A program made the translations under genes and the position numbers. Shown here in pieces: positions 10,122 to 20,685 of a DNA stretch of 64,000 nucleotides. Each line of letters opens with the position of its first letter. Position 1 is the stretch's first letter. The notes beneath the pieces were generated by a model. The model was not told where the DNA came from and made no database searches. It was given only the letters and a program-made list of their open reading frames with translations. Origin of the DNA: Azospirillum thiophilum (GTDB taxonomy: Bacteria > Pseudomonadota > Alphaproteobacteria > Azospirillales > Azospirillaceae); contig NZ_CP012402.1 in the NCBI RefSeq assembly GCF_001305595.1, positions 889,001-953,000 on the forward strand. The letters are read 5' to 3'.

Positions 10122-11999
10122 TCAAACCGCCCAGCAGCCGCAGCCGAGCGCACCCCAGAAGGACTGCACGTCGGCGGCCGGGACGTCGGCGGCATAGGCC
10201 GCGGCATGGTCGTGGCCGTGGACGCCGCAGCCGGTGGCGCAGCCGCAGGCCGACGCCAGCGCCCGGCGCTGGTCGCCCGCGCTGTTCTCGGCCGCCTTGT
10301 AATAGCCGCCGAAACTCCGCACCGGGGACCAGTCGGGCATCGGCTTCGGCAGGTCCGGCGCCAGCGGGCCGTAATCGCCCTCGCCATGCACCACCTTGCC
10401 GCCCAGCATGGTCAGGACCGAGCCGAGATGGGCGATCCGGTCCTCGGAAACCGAGAAATAGTCGTCGGACAGCACGGCGAGGTCGGCAAGCTGGCCGGCC
10501 TTGATCTGGCCCTTCTTGCCCTGCTCGTTGGAGAACCAGGTATTGGCCTCCGTCCACAGCCTGAGCGCGGTCTCGCGGTCCATCAGGTTGGCGCGGGGAT
10601 AGAGGCCGAGCCCGCCCACCGTCTTGCCGGTCACCAGCCAGGACAGCGAGACCCAGGGGTTGTAGCTGGCGACACGGGTCGCATCGGTCCCGGCGCCGAC
10701 CGGCAGGCCGGCCGCCATCATCTTCGCGATGGGCGGCGTGCGCTCGGCCGCCTTGGTGCCGTAGCGCTCGACGAAATACTCGCCCTGATAGGCCATGCGA
10801 TGCTGAACGGCGATGCCGCCGCCGAGCGCGGCGATGCGGTCGATGTTGCGGTCGCTGATCGTCTCGGCATGATCGAAGAACCAGTGCAGCCCGTCGAACG
10901 GGACGTCGCGGTTGACCTTCTCGAAGACGTCGAGCGCGCGGTCGATGGTCTGGTCGTAGGTTGCGTGCAGCCGCCAGGGCCAGCGGTTCTCGGCCAGCAG
11001 CCGGATCACCGGCTCCAGGTCGCCCTCCATGGTGGGCGGCATGTCGGGGCGGGCGACGCGGAAATCCTCGAAGTCGGCGGCCGAATAGACCAGCATCTCG
11101 CCGGCGCCGTTGTGGCGGTAGCTGTCGTCGCCGTCGCCCGGCTTCACCTTGGAGGCCCAGCCGGCGAAATCGGCCAGCTCCTCCTTCGGCTTCTGGGTGA
11201 ACAGGTTGTAGCTGATGCGCAGGGTCAGGTCGCCGTCGGCATGCAGCTTCTCGACGATGGCGTAGTCGTCGGGATAGTTCTGGAAGCCGCCGCCGGCATC
11301 GATCACCCCGGTCACGCCGAGCCGGTTCATCTCGCGCATGAAATGGCGGGTCGAGTTCAGCTGGTACTCGGGCGGCAGCTTCGGCCCCTTGGCCAGCGTC
11401 GAATAGAGGATGGTCGCGTTGGGCTGGGCCAGCAGCAGCCCGGTCGGGGTGCCGGCCGCGTCGCGCACGATCTCGCCGCCCGGCGGGTTGGGCGTATCCT
11501 TGGTGTAGCCGACGGCACGCAGCGCCGCCGCGTTCAGCAGGGCGCGGTCGTAGAGGTGCAGGATGAAGACCGGCGTATCGGGGGCGGCGGCGTTGAGTTC
11601 CTCGATGGTCGGCAGGCGCTTTTCGGCGAACTGGTGCTCGGTGAAGCCGCCGACGACGCGGACCCATTGCGGCGGCGGGGTGATGGCGGCTTGCCGCTTC
11701 AGCATCGCCATGGCGTCGGCGAGGCTGGGCACGCCGTCCCAGCGCAGTTCCATGTTGTAGTTCAAGCCACCGCGGATGATGTGCATGTGGCTGTCGATCA
11801 GGCCGGGAATGACCCGCCGGCCCTTGGCGTCGATGACCTGCGCGTTCGGATCGGCGGCGGCCCGCACCTCGCTTTCGGTGCCCACGGCGAGGAAGCGTCC
11901 GTCGCGGATGGCGACGGCGGCGGCCTGCGGGTTGGCGCGGTCCAGCGTGGTGACCTTGGCATTGACGAGGATCACGTCGGCGGCGGTGGCTTCGGGCAT
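10122..11999 (-). CDS. Amidohydrolase family 3 protein (YtcJ-like) with Cys/His-rich C-terminal tail
   Basis: 625-aa predicted metal-dependent hydrolase of unknown substrate. The YtcJ/amidohydrolase-3 signature is clear: short beta-sandwich start (ADVILVNAKVTTLD), HxH motif in IPGLIDSHMHI, later metal or base histidines in WRLHATYD and LHWFFDHAE, and a C-terminal GTDATR Asp. Unusually, the catalytic fold is followed by a tail of about 50 residues with CGCATGCGVHGHDH and a terminal GCGCWAV, a candidate metal-binding appendage. An alternative start at 12071 would overlap the XapX stop as ATGA and has GAGAAGG upstream, so translational coupling is possible; ATG 11999 matches the usual family N-terminus better. 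Cotranscribed with the XapX and DoxX genes. Confidence 0.85.
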   Translation of the reverse strand: MPEATAADVILVNAKVTTLDRANPQAAAVAIRDGRFLAVGTESEVRAAADPNAQVIDAKGRRVIPGLIDSHMHIIRGGLNYNMELRWDGVPSLADAMAMLKRQAAITPPPQWVRVVGGFTEHQFAEKRLPTIEELNAAAPDTPVFILHLYDRALLNAAALRAVGYTKDTPNPPGGEIVRDAAGTPTGLLLAQPNATILYSTLAKGPKLPPEYQLNSTRHFMREMNRLGVTGVIDAGGGFQNYPDDYAIVEKLHADGDLTLRISYNLFTQKPKEELADFAGWASKVKPGDGDDSYRHNGAGEMLVYSAADFEDFRVARPDMPPTMEGDLEPVIRLLAENRWPWRLHATYDQTIDRALDVFEKVNRDVPFDGLHWFFDHAETISDRNIDRIAALGGGIAVQHRMAYQGEYFVERYGTKAAERTPPIAKMMAAGLPVGAGTDATRVASYNPWVSLSWLVTGKTVGGLGLYPRANLMDRETALRLWTEANTWFSNEQGKKGQIKAGQLADLAVLSDDYFSVSEDRIAHLGSVLTMLGGKVVHGEGDYGPLAPDLPKPMPDWSPVRSFGGYYKAAENSAGDQRRALASACGCATGCGVHGHDHAAAYAADVPAADVQSFWGALGCGCWAV

Positions 12000-12067
12000 G
12001 GCGGCTTTTCCGGTTCGTGGCGCGAGGGTGGACGGCAGCGGGGCGGCGAGCGGGGAAGCCGCCGGGA

Positions 12068-12340
12068 TCATACCTTCTCGCCCTTGGCCGCAGCGTCGGG
12101 CGGGGCTTCGGCGCCGGCCTGCGGACCCAGCACATGGCGGGCGCAATCGGTCTGGATGAAGGCGACGACCGGCTCACCGGCGATCAGCCGCTTGACGACC
12201 GGCACGACCTGTTCGCCGACCAGCATGCCGAGCAGCCCGATCAGGGCGATGGTCGGCGGCGCCGGCGAGCGGACACCGATCAGGGCATAGATGACGCCGA
12301 CCAGGATGCCGGCGCCGGCCGAGAGAAGATAGGGCATCAC
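12068..12340 (-). CDS. XapX domain (DUF1427) small membrane protein
   Basis: About 90 aa. Two hydrophobic segments (about residues 5-25 and 32-50) with the XapX pattern GAGILVGVIYALIGVRSPAPP; the remaining C-terminus is hydrophilic. Function is unknown; the domain usually occurs as a small stand-alone protein next to hydrolases of this kind. The frame starts with GTG 12340 directly followed by ATG 12337; AGGAG lies nine bases before the GTG, favouring that codon. Its stop overlaps a possible upstream start of the amidohydrolase. Confidence 0.75.
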   Translation of the reverse strand: MMPYLLSAGAGILVGVIYALIGVRSPAPPTIALIGLLGMLVGEQVVPVVKRLIAGEPVVAFIQTDCARHVLGPQAGAEAPPDAAAKGEKV

Positions 12341-12421
12341 GGTTCCGGACTCCTGGGCAAATGGGCTTATGGCTGGACAGGGAAACCGGCGCCCGGCACG
12401 GGCCGGGCGCCGGATTTACGA

Positions 12422-13108
12422 TCAGGCGTGCTCGTGGCTGGCGGCGCCGATCACCTTGTGCGGGAACTCACCGCGCTGCGGCGCCTTGTGGACCATGGTG
12501 TAGGCGTAGTCGACGCCCATGCCGTAGGCGCCGAAATGCTCGCGCACGATGTCCATGACGCCGTTGTAGGTGCCGCGCTTGGCCCAATCGCGCTGCAGTT
12601 CCAGCAGAACGGTGACAGAGGTCATCGAATGGGCGCCGGCCTGCTCCATGCGGCGGACGGCGGCGTCATGCGATTCCTGCGAGGTGCCGCCCGACGCGTC
12701 GGTGACGATGTAGACCTCGAAGCCCTCCTCGATGGCGCACAGCGTCGGGAACAGCAGGCAGGCTTCGGTCCACAAGGCGGCGATGACCAGCTTCTTCTTG
12801 CCGGTCGCCTTGATGGCGGCCACCAGGTCTTCCGAATCCCAGCTGTTCATCGAGGTGCGCTCGATCGGATCCTGCTTCAGGACGTCCATCAGTTCCGGCC
12901 AGATGTAGCCGGAGAAGCTCTCGGTCTCCACCGCGGTCAGGATGGTGGTCGCACCGAACAGCTTGGCGGTCTTGGCCAGCGCGATGGTGTTGTTCTTCAG
13001 CTGCTGGCGATCGATGCTGACCACACCGAACGACATCTGCGGCTGATGGTCGATAAAGAGGAAGACGGTGTCGTCGGCGTTGATGAGCGACTTGGCATGG
13101 AAGGTCAT
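12422..13108 (-). CDS. Isochorismatase-like cysteine hydrolase (YcaC type)
   Basis: 228-aa cytoplasmic hydrolase of the isochorismatase superfamily. The nucleophile is Cys117 in ALWTEACLLFP and the acidic partner Asp20 in FLFIDHQPQM; the length and the SFGVVSIDRQQLKNN stretch match E. coli YcaC, an octameric hydrolase of unknown substrate. ATG 13108 has AGGAAA eight bases upstream. It is the first gene of the minus-strand set that continues 80 bp downstream with XapX, amidohydrolase and DoxX. The 150-bp AT-richer region upstream is a plausible promoter for the whole set. Confidence 0.88.
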   Translation of the reverse strand: MTFHAKSLINADDTVFLFIDHQPQMSFGVVSIDRQQLKNNTIALAKTAKLFGATTILTAVETESFSGYIWPELMDVLKQDPIERTSMNSWDSEDLVAAIKATGKKKLVIAALWTEACLLFPTLCAIEEGFEVYIVTDASGGTSQESHDAAVRRMEQAGAHSMTSVTVLLELQRDWAKRGTYNGVMDIVREHFGAYGMGVDYAYTMVHKAPQRGEFPHKVIGAASHEHA

Positions 13109-13261
13109 GGTCGTTTCCTGTGCGTGGGTTCTGAAGGAAGGGAGCGGCCGTCATGTCGTCGGCGCCGTCTGACAGGACTGTCGCACCGGTGGCTTGACGG
13201 GACAATTCCGCAAATCAGAACATGATTGTTGCGTATATAGATACAGTGTGCCGCCAGCGGG
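13109..13261 (-). promoter_or_regulatory. Probable promoter region of the YcaC-XapX-amidohydrolase-DoxX operon
   Basis: Gap between the YcaC-like start and the stop of the upstream hydrolase. It is locally AT-rich around 13205-13250 and contains an imperfect palindrome GTATATAGATAC at 13233-13244, the kind of site a TetR or MarR repressor might bind. No regulator gene is adjacent. Confidence 0.35.
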
Positions 13262-14257
13262 TCAGGCCCGGATGAAGGCAAGCAGTTCCTCGTTCACGAT
13301 GTCCTTGTGCGTGGTGCAGAGACCATGCGGAGCGCCGGCGACGACCTTCAGCGTGCCCTTCGGCAGCAGGGCGGCGGCGGCCTTGCCGGTGGTGGCGAGC
13401 GGGACGATCTGATCGTCGTCGCCGTGCAGGACCAGCGTCGGCACGATCATCTTCTTCAGGTCTTCGCGCTGGTCGGTCTCGGAGAAGGCCTTGACGCACT
13501 CGTACTCGGCCAGCAGACCGCCCATCATCCCCTGCAGCCAGAAGCTGTCGATGACGCCCTGCGACACCTTGGCGCCGGGACGGTTGTAGCCGTAGAAGGG
13601 GATGGTCAGATCCTTGAAGAACTGGGACCGGTCGGCCTTCACGCTGGCGCGGATGCCGTCGAACACCTCCAGCGGCACGCCGTCCGGGTTCCAGTCGGTC
13701 TTCACCATGATCGGCGTGATGGCGCCGATCAGCGCCGCCTTGGCGACGCGCGACACGCCATGGCGGCCGATGTAGCGCGCGACCTCGCCGCCGCCGGTGG
13801 AATGGCCGACATGAACGGCGTTCTTCAGGTCAAGCGCCTCGGTGACGGCGGCCAGATCGTCGGCATAATGGTCCAGGTCGTTGCCGAATCCCGGCTGCGA
13901 CGACCGGCCATGGCCGCGGCGGTCATGGGCGATGGCGCGGTAGCCATGCTGGGCCAGGAACATCATCTGGTCTTCGAAGGCATCGGCGGTGAGCGGCCAG
14001 CCATGGCTGAAGACGACCGGCTGGCCCGTCTGCGGACCCCATTGCTTGACGTGGATCTGCACACCGTCCTTTGTGGTGACGTAGCTGCCCTGGAGCATGG
14101 GTCTGGTTCCTTTGGTCGGGTCGTTGGAGTCAGTCTTCGTTCCTGCCGCGGCGGCGGAGCCAGCGAGCGTGCCCAGCAGACCACCGCCGGCAACTGCAAG
14201 GGCGGCGCTGCCGGAAAGGACCGTCCGGCGCGACGGATGGAAATCCTGGATGGTCAT
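13262..14257 (-). CDS. Tat-exported alpha/beta hydrolase (non-heme chloroperoxidase-like)
   Basis: 331 aa. Starts with a twin-arginine signal ([13 protein letters not shown], Arg10-Arg11, then a hydrophobic Gly/Ala stretch to about residue 38), so the enzyme is predicted to be periplasmic. Catalytic triad of the cofactor-free haloperoxidase/esterase group: nucleophile Ser in GHSTGGG, Asp in HGDDDQIVP, His in GAPHGL. Family members usually lack an export signal, which is the odd point here. Same strand as the YcaC-like gene, 153 bp upstream of it, so possibly a separate transcript in the same functional set. The longer frame to 14434 lacks a ribosome site or similarity before the signal peptide. 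Substrate unknown. Confidence 0.87.
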   Translation of the reverse strand: MTIQDFHPSRRTVLSGSAALAVAGGGLLGTLAGSAAAAGTKTDSNDPTKGTRPMLQGSYVTTKDGVQIHVKQWGPQTGQPVVFSHGWPLTADAFEDQMMFLAQHGYRAIAHDRRGHGRSSQPGFGNDLDHYADDLAAVTEALDLKNAVHVGHSTGGGEVARYIGRHGVSRVAKAALIGAITPIMVKTDWNPDGVPLEVFDGIRASVKADRSQFFKDLTIPFYGYNRPGAKVSQGVIDSFWLQGMMGGLLAEYECVKAFSETDQREDLKKMIVPTLVLHGDDDQIVPLATTGKAAAALLPKGTLKVVAGAPHGLCTTHKDIVNEELLAFIRA

Positions 14258-14401
14258 GCAAAATCCGTCGGGTGCCGCGCCGGTCGGAGGGGCCGGCGCG
14301 GGGTGTCTTTCGATGAACGCAGGGTAAGAAAAAGACCGAAGGGGGGATTGCCTCTTCGGAACCGCTTTTGCCGGTTCTGCGCATCCCGCCGTCCGGAACG
14401 C

Positions 14402-14432
14402 AAAAAGCCGGCCCCCTCGGAAGAGGGCCGGC
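14402..14432 (-). terminator. Intrinsic terminator of the Gfo/Idh gene and sugar operon
   Basis: On the minus strand a GCCGGCCC/GGGCCGGC hairpin (positions 14407-14414 and 14425-14432) is followed by a run of five U (complement of 14402-14406). It begins about 30 bp after the stop of the oxidoreductase gene and fits a rho-independent terminator for the long minus-strand sugar operon. Confidence 0.8.
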
Positions 14433-14462
14433 AACCGGTCTTCAGCAAATGGGATGGGCTGT

Positions 14463-15647
14463 TTACGGCGCCGCAGCGGCCGGCACCGTCACCCAGGCGG
14501 CATCGCCGCGGCTGGACTCCACCGCGGCATGGATGAAGCGCACGCCGCGCACCCCATCCTCCACCGTCGGCAAGGGAACGGCATCGGGCGCCGGGCGACT
14601 TTCAAGCCGGGCGACGATGCGGTCGGCGGCGTCGCGGTAGATCTGGGCGAAACCCTCCAGATAGCCTTCCGGATGGCCGGCCGGGGTGCGCGAGATGGCG
14701 CTCGCCGCAGGCAGGCTGCCCGCCCCGGCGCGCAGCAGGGTGCGCGACGGCTCGCCCAGCGGGGTGAAGCGCAGCTCGTTGGGCTGTTCCTGCTGCCACT
14801 CCAGCCCGCCCGCCTCGCCGAAGATTCGCAGGCGCAGGCCGTTGGTCGTGCCGGGGCTGACCTGGCTCGCCCACAGCATGCCGCGCGCGCCGCCGTCGAA
14901 ACGCATCATGATGTGGGCGTTGTCGTCCAGCCGCCGGCCCGGCACGAAGGCGGTCAGGTCGGCGGCAAGCGCGGTGCAGCGCAGCCCCGACACGAATTCG
15001 GCCAGATGGAAGGCATGGGTGCCGATGTCGCCGACGCAGCCGGCGGCACCGCTCCGTGCCGGATCGGTGCGCCATGCCGCCTGTTTCTGGCCGCCGGATT
15101 CCACATCGGTCGCCAGCCAGTCCTGCGCATATTCGACCTGGACCACTCTCAACCGGCCGAGCGCACCCGAAGCCACCATGGCGCGGGCCTGCCGGACCAT
15201 AGGGTAGCCGCTGTAATTGTGGGTCAGCACGAAGACGAGATCGCGCCGCTGCACCAGCGCCGCCAGCTCCTCCGCCTCTTCCACGGTGTGGACCAGCGGC
15301 TTGTCGCAGATGACGTGGATGCCGGCTTCGAGAAATGCCTTGGCCGCCGGGAAATGCAGGTGGTTCGGCGTGACGATCGATACCGCGTCGATGCCGTCGG
15401 GCCGCGCCGCCTCCGCCGCCGCCATAGCGCGGAAATCGTCGTAGCAGCGGTCCGGCGCCAGGAACAGCTCCGCGCCGCTGGCCCGCGCCCGCTCCGGGTC
15501 GGAGGACAGGGCGCCGGCGACCAGCTCGTAACGGTCGTCGATCCGCGCGGCGATGCGGTGGACGGCGCCGATGAAGGCCCCCTGCCCGCCGCCGACCATG
15601 CCCAGCCGCAGGCGTCTGGACGACGCAGGTGTTTGATCCGGACTCAT
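14463..15647 (-). CDS. Gfo/Idh/MocA family NAD(P)-dependent sugar dehydrogenase
   Basis: 394-aa cytoplasmic oxidoreductase. N-terminal Rossmann fold with [10 protein letters not shown] near residue 17, the family CDKP motif (EKP equivalent, with the Lys that assists hydride transfer), and the conserved DIGTHAFHL in the C-terminal domain. Such enzymes oxidise inositols, sugars or pseudo-sugars at a ring hydroxyl. It is the last gene of the sugar operon, 14 bp after the isomerase stop, and is followed by an intrinsic terminator. Start ATG 15647 has GGAAAGGGG about six bases upstream. The actual sugar is unknown; pairing with a TIM-barrel epimerase resembles inositol- or rare-hexose-type pathways. 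Confidence 0.9.
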   Translation of the reverse strand: MSPDQTPASSRRLRLGMVGGGQGAFIGAVHRIAARIDDRYELVAGALSSDPERARASGAELFLAPDRCYDDFRAMAAAEAARPDGIDAVSIVTPNHLHFPAAKAFLEAGIHVICDKPLVHTVEEAEELAALVQRRDLVFVLTHNYSGYPMVRQARAMVASGALGRLRVVQVEYAQDWLATDVESGGQKQAAWRTDPARSGAAGCVGDIGTHAFHLAEFVSGLRCTALAADLTAFVPGRRLDDNAHIMMRFDGGARGMLWASQVSPGTTNGLRLRIFGEAGGLEWQQEQPNELRFTPLGEPSRTLLRAGAGSLPAASAISRTPAGHPEGYLEGFAQIYRDAADRIVARLESRPAPDAVPLPTVEDGVRGVRFIHAAVESSRGDAAWVTVPAAAAP

Positions 15648-15661
15648 GATGCCCCTTTCCG

Positions 15662-16717
15662 TCACGCCAAACCGAGGATCCGGCGGTTGGCCGCCTCGTC
15701 GGTCCCGGCATCGGCGAAATCGTCGAAGGCGCGGTCGGTGACGCGAATGATGTGGTCCTGAATGAAGCGGGCGCCCTCGGCGGCCCCCTGCTCCGGATGC
15801 TTGATGCAGCACTCCCACTCCAGCACCGCCCAGCCGTCGAAGCCGTATTGGGTCAGCCTGGAGAAAATGCCGCGGAAATCGACCTGCCCGTCTCCCAGCG
15901 AGCGGAAGCGCCCGGCCCGGTCCTTCCACGGCGCATAGCCGGAATAGACGCCCTGCCAGGGGCTCGGGTTGAACTCCGCATCCTTGACGTGGAACATGCG
16001 GATGCGGTCGTGGAAGACGTCGATGTAGCCGAGATAGTCCAGCTGCTGCAGCACGAAGTGGCTGGGGTCGTACAGGATGTTGCAGCGCTTGTGCCCGCCG
16101 ACCCGGTCGAGGAACATCTGGAAGGTCGTGCCGTCGAACAGGTCCTCGCCGGGATGGATCTCGTAGCAGAGGTCGCAGCCGGCCTCGTCGAAGGCATCGA
16201 GGATCGGGCGCCAGCGCCGTGCCAGCTCGTCGAACGCGGTCTCGATCAGTCCCGGCGGGCGCTGCGGCCAGGGATAAAGGTAGGGCCAGGCCAGCGCGCC
16301 GGAGAAGGTCGCGTGCGCCGTCAGGCCGAGGTTGGCAGAAGCCTTGGCCGCAAGGTACAGCTGCTCGACCGCCCAGGCCTGCCGCGCGTCGGGGCGGCCA
16401 TGGACCTCCGCCGGGGCGAAGCCGTCATAGAGGGCGTCGTAGGCGGGGTGGGCGGCGACCAGCTGGCCTTGCAGGTGGGTCGACAGCTCGGTCAGTTCGA
16501 CGCCGGCATCGGCAAGCGTGCCCCTGACCTCGTCGCAATAGGTCCGGCTGGTCGCGGCCTTTTCCAGGTCGAACAGGCGGCGGTCCCAACTCGGGATCTG
16601 CACGCCCTTGAAGCCCAGGCCGGCCGCCCAGCGGGCGATGGCATCCAGCGAGTTGAACGGGGCGGCGTCGCCCGCGAACTGGGCGAGAAAGATCGCAGGG
16701 CCTTTGATGGTCTTCAT
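15662..16717 (-). CDS. Sugar phosphate isomerase/epimerase (AP-endonuclease-2 TIM barrel)
   Basis: 351-aa metal-dependent TIM-barrel enzyme of the xylose-isomerase-like group. Metal ligands are visible in CYEIHPGEDLFDG (Glu/His), LYDPSHF (Asp/His), MFHVKDAEF and the terminal LEWEC Glu. Cotranscribed with the Gfo/Idh dehydrogenase, a pairing typical of cyclitol or keto-sugar catabolism where the epimerase acts on the oxidised product. ATG 16717 has GGGGAG upstream. The REP-like inverted repeat lies between it and the upstream binding-protein gene. Confidence 0.88.
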   Translation of the reverse strand: MKTIKGPAIFLAQFAGDAAPFNSLDAIARWAAGLGFKGVQIPSWDRRLFDLEKAATSRTYCDEVRGTLADAGVELTELSTHLQGQLVAAHPAYDALYDGFAPAEVHGRPDARQAWAVEQLYLAAKASANLGLTAHATFSGALAWPYLYPWPQRPPGLIETAFDELARRWRPILDAFDEAGCDLCYEIHPGEDLFDGTTFQMFLDRVGGHKRCNILYDPSHFVLQQLDYLGYIDVFHDRIRMFHVKDAEFNPSPWQGVYSGYAPWKDRAGRFRSLGDGQVDFRGIFSRLTQYGFDGWAVLEWECCIKHPEQGAAEGARFIQDHIIRVTDRAFDDFADAGTDEAANRRILGLA

Positions 16718-16757
16718 GGGTTTGGCTCCCCGGTTGTCGGGACGTGCCGGCCACCGT

Positions 16758-16861
16758 CCCCCACCCTAACCCTCCCCCGCTGGGCGGGGGAGGGAACTGG
16801 TGCTTGTTCGGGACAGTGGCGGCAGTCCCTCCCCCGCCCAGCGGGGGAGGATAGGTGGGGG
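16758..16861. repeat. REP-like inverted repeat pair (BIME-type) in intergenic space
   Basis: Two near-identical GC-rich arms in opposite orientation (16758-16795 and 16826-16861) separated by 30 bp. Each arm contains a self-complementary CTCCCCCGC-N-GCGGGGGAG core, and together the arms can form one long hairpin. Such elements lie between genes of an operon in many proteobacteria and may protect upstream mRNA, here that of the abundant binding protein. No transposase or coding sequence is enclosed. Confidence 0.85.
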
Positions 16862-16878
16862 TCTGACTTCGCCAGGGC

Positions 16879-17874
16879 TCAGTACGGCGAATCCGGGAAG
16901 TGGAACTCCTTGGCGTTCTCCTTGGTGATCAGCGACGACGGGATGATGTAGGTCGCCGGCAGCTTGTCGCCCTTCAGCCGGGCTTCGGCCGTCATCTTGA
17001 TGGCGTCGTAGATGAATTTCGGCGAATAGGACACGTCGGCCCGGATGAGCGGGTTGGAGCCGTCGAGGATGGTCTTCACCATCGTCTTCGACCCGGCGCC
17101 GCCGAACACCTCCTTGATGTCGGTGCGCTTGGCCTGCTCGATCGCCTTCAGCACGCCGAAGGCCATGTCGTCGTCCGCCGCCCAGATGACGTCGATGTCC
17201 TTGAAACGGGTCAGGAAGTCCTGCGTCACCTTGAAGGCGTCGTCGCGGTTCCAGTTGGCGTATTTGGCATCCAGGATCTTGATGTCGGGATGCTGCTTCG
17301 TCACCGCGGTGAAGGCCTCCCAGCGCTCGTTGTCGAGCGTGGTCGGGATGCCGCGCAGGGCCACGATGTTGGCCTTGCCGTTGTATTTCTTGGCGATGTA
17401 TTCGGCCGGGATGCGGCCGAAGGCGGTGTTGTCGCCGGCGATGTAGGCGTCCTGCGCGCTGGGATCGGTCAGGCCGCGGTCGACCACGGTGACATAGACG
17501 CCCTTCTTCTTGGCCTGCAGCACCGGCTGGGTCAGCGCCGCGGATTCGAAGGGGAAGATGACCAGCGAGTCGATCTTGGTCACCGTCACCAGATCCTGGA
17601 GCTGGTTGGCCTGCTCCGGCGCGCCGCCGGCGGTCTTGACCGTGATCTTCAGGGTGGGATGGGCCTTCTCCAGCTCCGCCTTCGCCTGGTTGGCCCACCA
17701 GACGATTCCGCCGGTGAAGCCATGGGTGGCGGCCGGGATGCTGACGCCCAGCTTCACCGTTTCCGCCGCCAGGGCGACGCCGCCGAGGCTGACCGTCGCC
17801 GCCATCGCCAAGCCCGTGCCCAGCACGACACGGCCCAAAACGGAACGGCGGGTGTAACGCACAACTTCCGACAT
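16879..17874 (-). CDS. Sugar ABC transporter substrate-binding protein (RbsB-like)
   Basis: 331-aa periplasmic protein. Signal sequence with TRRSVLGR followed by a hydrophobic core, cleavage likely after ALA near residue 36. The mature protein is a type I periplasmic binding fold (KLGVSIPAATHGFTGGIVWW start; VTVVDRGL and AADDDMAFGVLKAI motifs), the ribose/xylose/inositol family. AAGGAGGAG lies eight bases before ATG 17874, a strong ribosome site consistent with high expression. Permease and ATPase are upstream in the same operon. The specific sugar is not evident. Confidence 0.92.
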   Translation of the reverse strand: MSEVVRYTRRSVLGRVVLGTGLAMAATVSLGGVALAAETVKLGVSIPAATHGFTGGIVWWANQAKAELEKAHPTLKITVKTAGGAPEQANQLQDLVTVTKIDSLVIFPFESAALTQPVLQAKKKGVYVTVVDRGLTDPSAQDAYIAGDNTAFGRIPAEYIAKKYNGKANIVALRGIPTTLDNERWEAFTAVTKQHPDIKILDAKYANWNRDDAFKVTQDFLTRFKDIDVIWAADDDMAFGVLKAIEQAKRTDIKEVFGGAGSKTMVKTILDGSNPLIRADVSYSPKFIYDAIKMTAEARLKGDKLPATYIIPSSLITKENAKEFHFPDSPY

Positions 17875-18889
17875 GACGTTTCTCCTCCTTTTGTTTGTTT
17901 ACGTGCGCCGACGCTGCAGGAAGGCGACGGCGATGATGACGCAGCCCTGCACCGCCGCGTTCAGGTACACGCTGATGATGCTGGTCAGGTTCAGGATGTT
18001 GGCGATGACCGACAGCAGCACGGCACCGATCACCGTGCCGGCGATCCGCCCCTCGCCCCCCTTGAAGGAGGTGCCGCCGACGATCACCGCGGCGATCGCC
18101 TCCAACTCCCACAAGAGGCCGGTGGTGGGGGAGGCGGAGCCCAGCCGCGGCACATACAGCACCGTGGCGATGCCGACGCAGGCCCCCAGCAACCCGTAGG
18201 TCAGCAGCTTCACCCGGTCGACGTCGACGGCGGCGAAGCGCGCCACCTGTTCGTTGGAGCCGATGGCCTGGACATAGCGGCCGAAGGCCGTCCGGTTCAG
18301 CAGCACCGCCCCGGCGACCGCGACCGCCAGGAACACCCAGACCGGGACCGGGATGCCGAGCAGGCTGCCGTAATAGACCGGGCCGTAGACCTCCGACAGG
18401 TCGTTGTCCAGCGTGATGGCGCCGCCGTCGGCCAGCCAGGTCAGCACGGCGCGGAAGATGCCGAGCGTGCCCAGCGTGACGATGAAGGGTTCGATCCGCC
18501 CGCGGGTGATGAGATAGCCGTGCGCCATGCCGAAGCCGCCGCCCAGCGCCACCGCGAACAGCATGCCCAGCGCCACCACCGCGAGCGGCGAACCGACCGC
18601 TCCCGCCAGCGCATTCATCAGCAGGATCATGCCGCCGGCGATCAGCGCCGCCATCGACCCGACCGACAGGTCGATCCCGCCGGAGATGATGACGAAGCAC
18701 ATGCCGATGGAGATGATCCCGATGAAGGCCGTGCGGGTCAGCACGTTCATCAGGTTGTCCCAGGTCGCGAAATCGGGGTTCAGCGCCGTGCCGACGATCA
18801 GCAGCAGCGCGAGCCCGATGACCGGCCCGAAACGGTGCGGGTCGAAACGCCTTGCGGGTTTGCGCGGCGCCGCGCGCTCCGGCTTGGCC

Positions 18890-20395
<1,506 letters not shown>

Positions 20396-20685
20396 GGCGC
20401 CGCTTCCCGAAGCGGCCGCCCCGCCGGCCCCAACCCTGCGGCGGACGCGTGAAACACACCGTCCATGACGTTTCTCCCACTGCGGAGCGTGTCGTCCGGG
20501 ATCTCAGTCCGGGGTGTCCGTCCGGAAACCAAGGGCGCCGCTTCGTCCGTTACGCTGATCTTATGCCCGCCCCTTTGACCGGACAATGGTCGACTTTGAA
20601 CATAATTTGGCAAAAGTGGGCAGGCCGTGATAGGAAGGGGCGACCCCGAAATCAGCGAAAGGCCATTGGGCGATGGCATGGGACA
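20396..20685. promoter_or_regulatory. Divergent regulatory region, sugar ABC operon / ROK regulator
   Basis: 290 bp between the two starts. A 15-base stretch GGACAATGGTCGACT at 20581-20595 recurs with one mismatch exactly 100 bp later (20681-20695), the second copy covering the ROK start codon. Between them, arms ACTTT (20593-20597) and AAAGT (20613-20617) flank an AT-rich core. Either could be a ROK operator. The frame of the ROK gene is open across the region but shows no similarity there. Confidence 0.4.

Noticed and set aside
10206..12290. 694-aa plus-strand open frame opposite the amidohydrolase
   Set aside because: It is antisense to a gene with clear motifs; its composition (Gly, Asp, His, Val, Arg) is typical of a complementary-strand shadow.
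16758..16861. Inverted arms taken as ends of an insertion sequence
   Set aside because: Only 30 bp lie between them, with no transposase or target-site duplication; a REP-type element fits better.
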